The translations under genes were made by a program, and so were the position numbers. 34,141 nucleotides of DNA, taken from positions 1 through 34,141 of the IMG/VR virus record IMGVR_UViG_3300020463_000063, one strand, 5' to 3'. Each line of letters starts with the position of its first letter. The first letter of the stretch is position 1. The notes below the pieces were generated by a model that was not told the DNA's origin, did no database searches, and saw nothing but the letters and a program-made list of their open reading frames with translations. Below are positions 6,940 through 17,400 of this stretch, one piece after another. The stretch comes from a virus.

Positions 6940-8604
6940 ATGGCAAAACTATCAATAAATCTAGGTACTAATCCTAATGACGGAACAGGTGATAACCTCC
7001 GTGGTGGTGGTACTAAAATCAACGCAAACTTTACCGAAATCTACAGTAATTTAGGTGACGGAACAAATATTATTAATAATATTAAAATTGCAGATACAAG
7101 TTCTACAGTATCCACAATTGCTTTAGGCGAAACATTTAAAGTAATAGGTGGTACAGGTGTTAACGCTGTAATTTCTGGAGATACATTAACATTAACAACC
7201 GATAACACGATTATGACCGGTTCTGGTACAGTTACCATGACCAATAAGTCAATGGCGTTAGGTACGAATACTCTTACAGGAACAACAGCAGAATTCAATA
7301 CAGCACTAACAGATGATGATTTTGCAACATTAACAAATTCAGTTGCTTTAACAAATAAAGATTTAACTTCAGCAACAAACAGTTTTAGACCTATTACGAT
7401 TGCAGATACAAGTTCAACTACATCTACAATTGGTTTAGGCGAAACTTTAAAAATTGTAGGTTCAGGTGGTGCAACATCAACAGTTTCAGGCGATACAGTA
7501 ACTATTGCCGTGGCAAACTTATCAAATGCTAATCTATCAGGTTCAGCTGCAATTTCAAATGCTAATTTAGCAAATCCTTCAATAACTTTTGGTTCTACAG
7601 CCGCCGCTTTAGGTTCTACTGTAAGTTCTTTTGACGGTGTTAATTTTACAGGTGCAGGTACATTTGACTTAACAGCTTCAGGTTCAAAAGCAAGATTTAA
7701 CTTTGCAGGAACAGGAAACTTTCCTAGTGAAACAACTTATGAAGGTATGTTTGCTTACGATACAACTGGTGACAAACCTTATGTGGCAGACGCAGCTGGT
7801 TGGATTAATATTTTAACAGAGAATGATGGTATTGAAAGACATCCAAATGTTAACATTTCAGGTATTGCAAATGGTAACGCATTAATTTGGAGTTCATCAA
7901 ATGGTCGTTTTGAACCAGGTTCTGCTGGTGGATATGTTGCTGGTACTGATTTAGATTTAGCAGGTGCAAATGCTCAAGACGCAGGTTACATTTCTCACCG
8001 TTCACCAGATTCTACAGTAACAAAAACATTAACTATTACGGTTGCAACTAAAACAAGTGAACATTATGAGTTTGGTTCAGGTTCAAATAATGGTTATGTT
8101 ATTGACGGCGACCAATCACCACATTTAACTTTATCAAAAGGTGTTTATAAGTTTGACCAAGCTGCTGGTACAAATGCTACACACCCATTAAAATTTTATT
8201 ATGACAGAGATAAAAATAGAGAGATGTCAACTGGTGTCGTAGTAACAGGAACAGCTGGTAATGCAGGTGCTAATACAACAATTACGATAGATGAAAATAC
8301 ACCAACACCTTTATTTTATGAATGTACTGCTCATTCTTACATGGGTCATTCTATAGATATTGTAGGTGGTAAACAAGCAAGATTAAATATAACAACAGAC
8401 AAATCAAATGTAGGTAATTCTGCTGGTGCAAACTCTGGTAAATCTTTTACAGTTATAGCAAATAGAACAGTTGATGATGTATTAGTTTTTGTAAATGGTA
8501 TTTGTTTAGTGCCAACAGACGACTATACAATTTCAGGAACAACATTAACCTTTATACAAGCGCCGGCAAACGGAGCAGAGATTGTGTTTAGGTATCTAGG
8601 ATAA
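6940..8604 (+). CDS. gp10-type baseplate-anchored fibre with cupredoxin-like domain
   Basis: The first 45 residues (NDGTGDNLRGGGTKINANF, EIYSNLGDG) match the N-terminal domain of T4 gp10, which anchors to the wedge, so this protein probably docks on the baseplate. Residues 50-330 are Ser/Thr/Asn/Gly-rich fibre repeats with duplicated ADTSSTxSTIxLGE segments. Residues about 375-475 look like a cupredoxin fold: a GYVIDGDQSPHLTL strand, His415 in THPLKFYY, and ECTAHSYMGH with Cys462, His465 and Met468, in the order of type-1 copper ligands. Residues 495-554 form another beta module (DVLVFVNGICLVPTDDYTIS). Its tip may touch the host or another virion part. Copper binding is inferred from ligands only. 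Confidence 0.75.
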   Translation: MAKLSINLGTNPNDGTGDNLRGGGTKINANFTEIYSNLGDGTNIINNIKIADTSSTVSTIALGETFKVIGGTGVNAVISGDTLTLTTDNTIMTGSGTVTMTNKSMALGTNTLTGTTAEFNTALTDDDFATLTNSVALTNKDLTSATNSFRPITIADTSSTTSTIGLGETLKIVGSGGATSTVSGDTVTIAVANLSNANLSGSAAISNANLANPSITFGSTAAALGSTVSSFDGVNFTGAGTFDLTASGSKARFNFAGTGNFPSETTYEGMFAYDTTGDKPYVADAAGWINILTENDGIERHPNVNISGIANGNALIWSSSNGRFEPGSAGGYVAGTDLDLAGANAQDAGYISHRSPDSTVTKTLTITVATKTSEHYEFGSGSNNGYVIDGDQSPHLTLSKGVYKFDQAAGTNATHPLKFYYDRDKNREMSTGVVVTGTAGNAGANTTITIDENTPTPLFYECTAHSYMGHSIDIVGGKQARLNITTDKSNVGNSAGANSGKSFTVIANRTVDDVLVFVNGICLVPTDDYTISGTTLTFIQAPANGAEIVFRYLG

Positions 8605-8608
8605 AAAT

Positions 8609-9769
8609 ATGGGAACAATAACAAGAAATATTGCACATAATTTAACATCAGGTTTAGGTGGCGCTAGTGGTGTAAATTTTAGAAATATGATTATTAACGG
8701 AGATATGCAAGTGGCTCAAAGAGCTACATCAGCTACTGCTTTTAATGACGGTTACGGTACAGTTGATAGATTTTCATTTACTGAAAATAGTAGTGGAGCT
8801 GCAACATCTGAACAAGAATCATTAACAAGTGGTGGTGCTTTTGAAGCAGGATTTACAAAAGCAGTAAAAATGTCTTGTACTACAGCAGACGGAACAGTTG
8901 GCGCTACTGAAAGAGCTTACATGCAACAAAGTATTGAGGGACAATTTTTACAACAGTTACAGTATGGATATAGTAGTGCAAAAACAATGACATTATCTTT
9001 TTGGGCTAAATCAAACATGACAGGAAATTTTCCTGTAACAATTAAAAAAGATGATAACACAATTTATTATATTTCTTATCCTTATAATATAACAAGTGCA
9101 AACACTTGGCAAAAATTTTCTATTGTTATTACACCTACAGCAGGTTCAACAACTTTAATAACAAGTAGTGCTGCTAAAATTAATGATGATAATGGACGAG
9201 GTATGCAGATTATGTGGGGACTTGCATGGGGTAGTAACTACACAGGCAGTTATAGTGGTACACCAACATGGACAAGTTCAAGTAATGATTTTGCAGATAG
9301 TGATGTTACTTATAATAACTTTTTTAGTAGTACAAGTAATAACCTTTCAATTACAGGAATTCAATTAGAAGTAGGAGCTCACGCTTCTGATTTTGAGTTT
9401 TTACCAAAAGATATTAATTTAGATAGATGTTATAGATATTTTTATAAGATGATACCACAATCTGGTAACTATCAAAATTATGCGTTGATTACATATAACG
9501 GAACATCCGCTGCTGGATTTATTTACTTACCAAAACCAATGCGTAGTGGTAGTTTAACTATGACAACAAGCGGAACATTTGTTTCAAATACTCCATATGC
9601 CGGTTCTTCTTATGATAATGTTAGTTCAGGTCCATCTTTAGGTGATGTTTGTCAAAATATTATAAGAGTATCAGTTGATATACCAAACTCTAAAACTGGT
9701 GGTGATTCAGGTAGATTATTAATTTTAAATGACGCAACCGCTTTTATAGCAGTAGCTGACGAATTATAG
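8609..9769 (+). CDS. Tail fibre / receptor-binding type protein
   Basis: A virion fibre protein of 386 aa. The pattern is that of a large family of marine phage fibre proteins: an N-terminal FRNMIINGDMQVAQRAT segment, then DRFSF, a jelly-roll-like body with QQSIEGQFLQQLQYG and KTMTLSFWAKSN, then ITGIQLEVGAHASDFEFLP and DRCYRYFYKM. The jelly-roll part resembles carbohydrate-binding modules and is likely the receptor-facing region. The last 100 residues vary most in such proteins and here are Ser/Gly/Tyr-rich. It starts four bases after the gp10-type gene, with AGGA overlapping that gene's stop, so both are made together. Confidence 0.78.
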   Translation: MGTITRNIAHNLTSGLGGASGVNFRNMIINGDMQVAQRATSATAFNDGYGTVDRFSFTENSSGAATSEQESLTSGGAFEAGFTKAVKMSCTTADGTVGATERAYMQQSIEGQFLQQLQYGYSSAKTMTLSFWAKSNMTGNFPVTIKKDDNTIYYISYPYNITSANTWQKFSIVITPTAGSTTLITSSAAKINDDNGRGMQIMWGLAWGSNYTGSYSGTPTWTSSSNDFADSDVTYNNFFSSTSNNLSITGIQLEVGAHASDFEFLPKDINLDRCYRYFYKMIPQSGNYQNYALITYNGTSAAGFIYLPKPMRSGSLTMTTSGTFVSNTPYAGSSYDNVSSGPSLGDVCQNIIRVSVDIPNSKTGGDSGRLLILNDATAFIAVADEL

Positions 9770-9777
9770 GAAAAAAC

Positions 9778-9960
9778 ATGAAAATTACAAATATTACAAG
9801 TGCAAAATATAGATATGAAAATGAAGCAAAATATACAGTTGAAGTTGAATTATCTGACAGTACACATATGAGTATAATTATTTCAAATGATAATATAGAT
9901 TATCAAAAGGTTTTAGAATGGGTAGCAGCCGGAAACACAATAACAGACCCAGGAGCATAA
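9778..9960 (+). CDS. Small conserved fibre-region protein, 60 aa
   Basis: A short protein following the fibre gene by eight bases with AGGAAAA before its ATG. The first half is beta-strand-like (KYTVEVELSDSTHMSIIIS). The second half reads NIDYQKVLEWVAAGNTITDP, a motif I know from small proteins beside fibre genes in marine phages, where it also occurs at fibre tips. It may be a fibre-assembly factor or a small virion part; the sequence does not decide. It closes the cassette, which is followed by a late promoter. Confidence 0.7.
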   Translation: MKITNITSAKYRYENEAKYTVEVELSDSTHMSIIISNDNIDYQKVLEWVAAGNTITDPGA

Positions 9961-9983
9961 TTAGGAATCATGTTGAAAACTTG

Positions 9984-9991
9984 TATAAATA
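9984..9991 (+). promoter_or_regulatory. T4-type late promoter motif before gp8 gene
   Basis: TATAAATA, a perfect match to the T4 late consensus, in a 53-base gap. It is 22 bases before the gp8 ATG and leaves the AAGGAAG ribosome site inside the leader, which is the normal T4 arrangement. Confidence 0.7.
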
Positions 9992-10013
9992 TAGTTAAGG
10001 AAGTTAAAAAGAT

Positions 10014-11477
10014 ATGCCAGCAATTATAACAAACAAATTCAGAGTTCATAATAGTGAACAATTTAGAGAGTCTTTTAGTGAGGCTGCTCCTAATACATAT
10101 TATCTAGCTATAGGAAGACCTCAAGCATTTGCAACAGCAACAAGAGGTGACGCTAGAACAGAAAACGAAGGAACAGACGCAAGTCCTATTACACCCACAG
10201 ATACAGAAAACACACAAAATTTTACCTACAATGACATGCTGGCTGCAAAAAAGATTGACTCAGGTAATGTTTCAATAGTTATTCCTAGAAGAAACTGGAC
10301 AACTGGTACAGTTTACGATTATTACAGACATGATTATGGTGTATATAAAACAGGTACAACAAATTCAAATAATTCAAATAGTGGCGCAACAACTTTGTTT
10401 GACGCAACTTTTTATGTATTAACAGCTGCTAGAAATGTTTATAAGTGTTTAGATAACAATGGTAACGCTCAATCAACTGTAGAACCAACTGGCACATCAA
10501 CATCAATATTATCACTTGCAGACGGTTATAAGTGGAAATATATGTACACTTTATCGGCAGCTCAACAAGCAAATTTCTTATCAACTGACTTTATGGCAGT
10601 TGCTACAAATAGTTCAGTATCATCAGCGGCTGTTGATGGTGCAATAAACATAGTAAAAATTAAAACTGCTGGTTCAGGTGGAACAGACGGAACATTTACA
10701 AATATTCCAATAAGAGGAGATGGTTCAAGCGGTGTTGCAACAGTTGTTGTTACTTCAGGTGCCGTTACCTCTGTAACTATAACAGCTGCTGGAACAGGTT
10801 ACACTTTTGGAACAATAAGTAATGCTCAAATAATATCAGCAGGCTCTACAAACCTTGTTGGTGCAGAGTTAGATTGTATAATTGAACCAAAAGGTGGTCA
10901 TGGTAAAAATGCAATAGAAGAGTTAGGTGGTTTCTTTATAATGTTAAACACTTCTTTAGAAGGAACAGAATCAGCAAATACTGGTGATGTTACAGTTGCA
11001 AACGATTTTAGAAAAGTTGCTTTGATTAAAGACCCAACTTCAGCAAGTTCAGCTGCTACGGCAACAACTATGAGAGCAACAAAAGCAATTAAAATTACAG
11101 GTGATTCAGGAACATTTGCAGCTGATGAAAAAATTACTCAATCAACAACAGGTGCAATAGGAAAAGTAGTAGAGTGGGACTCAACAAATAAAATTTTATA
11201 TTACATGCAAACTAGATTTACAAATGAAGGTATTGATTCTAACGGAAATAAAACAGCATTTTCAAGTAATAATACAATAACTGGCGGGACTAGTAATGCC
11301 ACAGGTTCTCCTGATACATCACACACAGCAACAACAAACAATGTTGTATTTTCTAATGGGTATTCAGCTTCAGAGATTGACGCAGGTTCAGGACAAATTC
11401 TATATGTTGAAAATAGAGCGCCAATTACTAGAGCTGCTGACCAAACGGAGAATATAAAGTTAATAGTTGAGTTTTAA
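10014..11477 (+). CDS. 8: Baseplate wedge protein gp8
   Basis: gp8 is the peripheral wedge protein that binds gp7 and gp10. Similarity to T4 gp8 runs end to end: ITNKFRVHNSEQF at the start with YYLAIGRPQAF, then VSIVIPRRNW near residue 90, VYKCLDNNGNAQ, EPTGTSTSILSLADGYKWKY near 160-180, and the C-terminal ILYVENRAPITRAADQTENI. It is 487 aa against 334 in T4. The extra length is a beta-rich insert at about 215-455 holding GTGYTFGT and a TGAIGKVVEW unit like those in the gp7-like and 2088-aa proteins. The ATG has AAGGAAG ten bases upstream. It is placed after the fibre cassette rather than straight after gp7. Confidence 0.9.
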   Translation: MPAIITNKFRVHNSEQFRESFSEAAPNTYYLAIGRPQAFATATRGDARTENEGTDASPITPTDTENTQNFTYNDMLAAKKIDSGNVSIVIPRRNWTTGTVYDYYRHDYGVYKTGTTNSNNSNSGATTLFDATFYVLTAARNVYKCLDNNGNAQSTVEPTGTSTSILSLADGYKWKYMYTLSAAQQANFLSTDFMAVATNSSVSSAAVDGAINIVKIKTAGSGGTDGTFTNIPIRGDGSSGVATVVVTSGAVTSVTITAAGTGYTFGTISNAQIISAGSTNLVGAELDCIIEPKGGHGKNAIEELGGFFIMLNTSLEGTESANTGDVTVANDFRKVALIKDPTSASSAATATTMRATKAIKITGDSGTFAADEKITQSTTGAIGKVVEWDSTNKILYYMQTRFTNEGIDSNGNKTAFSSNNTITGGTSNATGSPDTSHTATTNNVVFSNGYSASEIDAGSGQILYVENRAPITRAADQTENIKLIVEF

Positions 11478-11487
11478 GGGGAGTTAA

Positions 11488-14400
11488 ATGCCAAGTCCAA
11501 CTGATTTTAACCTCTCACCTTACTATGATGACTTCAACGAGTCAAAAAAGTTTCACCGAATACTTTTTAGGCCGTCATTCGCAGTTCAGGCTAGAGAGTT
11601 AACACAATCACAAACAATTTTACAAAACCAAGTTGAAAGATTTGGTGACCATGTATTTAAACAAGGTGCTATGGTTTTACCTGGTCAAGTTGGTATTGAC
11701 CTTGAATACTCATCAATTAAATTAACTTCAAAAACTGCCACAGCATTAAGTTCTTATAATGGTTCAACTTTAACAGGTAATACTTCGGGTGTTATTGCTG
11801 AGGTTGTCGGTTTTTCTGCTACAGATGGTACAGACCCCGATACTTTATTTGTAAAATATAATAAAGGTGGAACAGACAATGCAGCTGTAAGTTTTTCAGC
11901 AGGAGAAACAGTAACATCAACAGCATTAAATAGTTCAAATAATCCAGAAACTTTAGTTGTAGCTACTATACATACAGGTTCAGCCGCTTCAGTTGAATCA
12001 GGAGTTTATTATATTAATGGTTATTTTATTCAAGTAGATAAATCAACTGTAGTTTTAGACAAATACACATCTACGCCATCTTACAGAGTTGGTTTTACAC
12101 TAGCAGAATCTTTTGTAACACCTAATGATGACGCAAGTATTAATGATAATGCTCAAGGTACTTCAAACATCAATGCTCCAGGTGCTCACAGATTTAAAAT
12201 ACAATTAACTTTAACAAAAAAATCCTTAACAGCTACAGACGATACTAATTTTTATGAAATTGCAAGAGTTGAAAATGGCAGAATTAAAGCTATGGTTAGA
12301 AGTACGGAATATTCCGTATTAGAAGACACATTAGCAAGAAGAACATTTGACGAATCTGGTGATTATGTTTTAACAAATCCAGATTTAGATGTTAGAGAAC
12401 ATTTATCCGTAGGAAATAATAGAGGTATCTATACATCTGCTTCAGGTGGTTTAGAAACTAAACTAGCATTAGGTGTTTCACCATTTAAAGCATATGTAAA
12501 TGGTTATGAAGCTGAACAATTAGGAACAACATTTGTTGATGTAGATAAAGCAAGAGAATTTGATACAGGAAATAATAACAAAGCAAGATTTCAAGTAGGC
12601 AACTTTGTATATGTAAATAATGCCTACAACTCTCCTGATATTGGTTTTGTATCAGGTGATACTCAAGCATTTAAAACTTTAAATTTAATGGACACAGCTA
12701 CTGCTGTTGATGGTACTCAACAAAGTACCGTAGGTACTACTGTACCACAAATAGGTCGTGCTAAGTCAAGAGGTTTTGAATTTGTAACAGGAACAGAATC
12801 TAACGACATATATCCTGATAGTGCAGTTTACAAACATTATCTTTTTGATATTGATATGTACACACATATTAATGTTTTAGACAACACAGCATTTACAACA
12901 GGAGAATTATTATCCGGTTCTAGTACAGGTGCTTCAGGTATTGTACAAGATTTAACAGCAGTTAAATCAGCGGCTGCTACATCAATTTCAGTTGCAAATC
13001 CAGGTGTTGTAACATTAAACGCACATGGTTTTGAAGAAGGCCAACAAATCACTTTATCAGGTGGTAACTTTGCAATTGGTGGTTCTGCTTATACACCAGG
13101 AGTTTTTACAGTAAGAAGTGTAACAACTAATACTTTTGAATTATACGGTCAAGACGGTACTACTTCTCAAAATGTTACAGCATTTACAAGTGGTCCTACA
13201 ATGACACACGGAGTTATAGTTCTATCAAATGTTAAAGGTACTTTTGCAGCTAGTGAGGTTGTAACAGGTCAAACTTCAAATAATTCTTCAACAATTCAGG
13301 CTGATGTCAGAGGATACACAGCAGTTTCATCAAAAGAATTTTCAGATGTAAAACAAATTGGTATGGCAGGTTCTCCTGCATTTACAGCCGACACAGATTT
13401 ATCAAGTGCGTACGGAACAAATACAAAAATAGATGGTACACTTTCAGTTGGTGCTAGTGCAACAGTAACAGGTAATAGTACATTATTTAATTCTCAATTA
13501 AGACCGGGCGATTCAATATCTTTTGATAATGATTCAGGTACGACAATAACAAGAATTGTAAAATCAATTGTTTCTAATAATTCTTTAATTTTAGAATCAG
13601 CGTCTTCAGGTACAACTACTAACGCCACAATAACTAGAAGAAGAGCAAAACTTAATAATCCAGAAAACAATAGACTTGTATTTAAGTTTCCTTATAAAAC
13701 TGTTAAAACTTTAAAAACTACTTTAAATGAAGGATTAACAGATACAAACTATTCAGTAAGAAGACAATTTACAGGAACATTATCATCTGGTGCTGTAACT
13801 ATTTCAGCAGGTACAAATGAAGTATTTTCTTCAGCAAATAACACAGATTACATAGTTTCAATTATGACAGTTGGCTCTGGTAGCACAGGTGCTGTAGGTG
13901 ATATATTAAATATTTCAGGAAGCAATCATCAAGGTGCTACTATATTTACATTAGGTGGTTCTCCTACAGGTAAAACACTAACACTAGATTTTGGAACAAA
14001 CTTCACAGGTCATAAAGTAAAAATTTTAGCAACTGTAAATAGAACGGTTGCAGGTTCTAAATCAAAAACACTTGTAACTAATTCTACAAAACAAATGCAG
14101 TTACAGAGTTCTATTGAATATGGTATTATAGGTTTAAGTAAAGCAGATATTAAAGAAATTAAAAGTGTTAAAATGTCGGCAAACTTTAGTACAGACGCAA
14201 CTGCTTCAGATACAGACATTACAGATAGATTTACTTTAGATAATGGTCAAAGAGATAACTTTTATGATATAGGTAGAATTAAATTAAAACCTGGTGCGTT
14301 GACGCCAACAGGTAGACTATTAATAACTTTTGATTTCTTCTCACACGGTGCTGGTGATTACTTTGATGTTGACTCATATTCAGGTGTTGTAGCTTATGAA

Positions 14401-17400
14401 GAAATTCCAAGTTATACCTCTGATACGACAGGAGAAAAATTTGAATTAAGAGATTGTTTAGATTTTAGACCTAGAGTTGATGACGCAAGTACATTTGACT
14501 TTGGTGGTGATGACCGTACTTTTGATGGTGCAGGTGCTTCAACACTTGACATGCCAAGATTTGGTTCAGACATAACAGCAGATTTAGAATTTTACTTAAA
14601 TAGAATTGATAAACTATTCTTAACAAGAGAAGGCCAATTAAAAGTTATAAAAGGTGCTTCAGATTTAAACCCAATACAACCTACTAATTTAGATGGTCAC
14701 ATGTTGTTAGCAACATTAAATATTCCTTCTTACACTTTATCTACAGATGAAGTTGATATTGAAAAAGAAGATAATAGAAGATATACTATGAGAGATATAG
14801 GTAAATTGGAAAATAGAATTCAAAATGTTGAATACTACACTCAATTATCTCTATTAGAAGCTGATGCTCAAAACTTGCAAATACAAGATGAAAACGGATT
14901 AGATAGATTTAAAAATGGATTTATTGTTGACAATTTTACAGGTCATAATATTGGTGATGTACAAAATAATGATTATAAATTATCTATTGATAGGTCAAGA
15001 GGTGAGGCAAGAACACTATTTAATGAGGATGTAGTAGAGTTAGGTGAATTTGATGATGACGGTACTTCTATTATTACAACAGATAGAACAGATGGCGCTT
15101 ATCAAAAAACTGGTGATTTATTAACATTACCATATACAGAAACACCTTACATCTCTCAAACATTTGCTTCAAAAACAGAAAACTTAAATCCATTTTTAGT
15201 ATTTAATTGGATAGGTGATATAGATTTAAATCCACCAGTTGATGAATGGAAAGAAACTAGAAGAGCGCCAGAGGTTGTTGCTAATGTATTTGGTTCTTTT
15301 GATAATATGGCTTTAGCCAGAGGTTTAGATAATACAAGTATTACAGAAATACCTGTAGGTACAGAATGGAATGAATGGCAAGACCAATGGACAGGAAACC
15401 CTAGAACAGGAGGTCGTTGGACTTCAGGTGACCTGATTATGCAAACAACAACTAGTGATGTTAGACAAACTAGAACAGGAATTAGAACAAGAATAGTTCC
15501 TCAAACAGTAAGACAAAGTTTAGGTGATAGAGTAATATCAATTGGTTTTGTTCCGTTTATTAGAAGTAGAACAATAGGATTTCAAGGATATGGTTTAAGA
15601 CCAAATGTAAGAGTTTATCCTTTCTTTGATAATATAGATATTTCAACTTATGTAACGCCAGATGGCGGTTCATTAGGAGGTAACCTTGTAACAGATTCTA
15701 CAGGTTATGTAAAAGGTGAATTTGCAATACCTGACCCAAACAATGACGCAAATCCAAGATGGCGTACAGGTAAGAGAGTTTTCAGATTAACTAGTTCATC
15801 AATAAATTCACAGGATAAAACAAATGTTGCTACTTCAGCTGAAGGAGATTATGACGCTAAAGGTTTATTAGAAACTGTACAAGAAGCAATTATCTCAACA
15901 AGAGAACCAAGAACAGAAAGATTAAATGTAACTGATTCACAAACTATTCAAAGAAATGCAAACAGAGTTGTTGGTAGAGTTCCAAGACAAGAAAATAATG
16001 ATGATAATAACAGAGGTGACCCATTAGCACAATCTTTTGTTGTTGATGTTGAAGATGGACTATTTGTAACAAGTATCAATACTTTCTTTGCTACAAAATC
16101 ATCAACACTTCCTGTTAAAGCAGAAATTAGAAATATGGTTAATGGATATCCAGGACCTAAAGTTTTACCTTTTGCACAAAAATGGTTAAACCCTGGTGAT
16201 ATTAATGTAAGTACAGACGCAACAGCAGTTACAACATTTACATTCCCATCTCCTGTTTATCTAAAAGAAGGTGTTGAATATTGTATAGTTTTATATACAG
16301 ACTCACAGGATTATACAGCTTATGTTGCTAGATTAGGTGAGAAAAATTTAGGTTCTAATAGAACAATATCATCACAACCTAATATGGGTATCTTATTTAA
16401 ATCAGCGAACAATAGAACATGGAACGCTGAACAAATGGAAGATTTAAAGATTACAATTAATAAAGCAGTATTCAGTACATCTACTCAAGGTCAAATAACT
16501 TTATGTAATAAAGATTTGCCTTCAAGAACATTAGCAAATAATCCTATTAGAACATTTAATGGTACAGGTTTAATTAGAATTTTCCATCCAAATCACGGAA
16601 TGCATAGTGCAAATGATAATGTTACAATTGCAGGTGTGGTTTCAGGAACATATAACGGCATTGCTCACTCATCAATTAACGGCACATATACATCAATTAA
16701 AAATATTACTTTAGATAGTTATGATATTGAAACAGGTGCAACAGCAAATGCTACAGGTGATGTTGGTGGAATTACTGTAACTGCTACTCAAAATAGATTG
16801 TTTGATGTAATGCAATTACAAATAGGACAAGTAACACATCCAGGTACAACATTAGGTACTACATTAAGAACAACAACAGGTCGTTCAGTTCATGGTTCAG
16901 AAAGTCCTTTTGTTGCTGAAGGAGTTTCATCTGCTAAGAATGTTGTATTAGGTGATAATTTATACTTTACAGAACCAAGAATGGTTGCTAGTGCTATAAA
17001 TGAAACAAATGAAATGTCAAATGGCAAATCTATGTTTGTTCAAATGACATTAAATTCTTCTAATGCAAACTTGTCGCCTGTTATTGATTTACAAAGAGTT
17101 AATGCATTTGCCATATCAAATAGATTAAATCAACCTGCCGTAACATCAACAGATACATTTACAGGAGATGGTTCAACAACAGCATTTACTTTATCAAGTA
17201 CACCTACAAGTGTTCATTTATTATCTGTTAAAGTATCAGGTTTACCTAAAAAACCAGTAGATGACTTTACAGTTTCAGGAACAACTTTAACCTTTGGTGT
17301 TGCACCGGCTAGTGGCGCAAAAATTAATGCTAAGTTATCAAATACTGTAGATTATGAAGATGACACAGCACCAGAAGGTGGTTCTTCAGCAGGTTCTTAT

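Noticed and set aside
9168-9368. 66-aa frame inside the tail fibre gene
   Set aside because: Same-strand out-of-frame shadow with no start signal.
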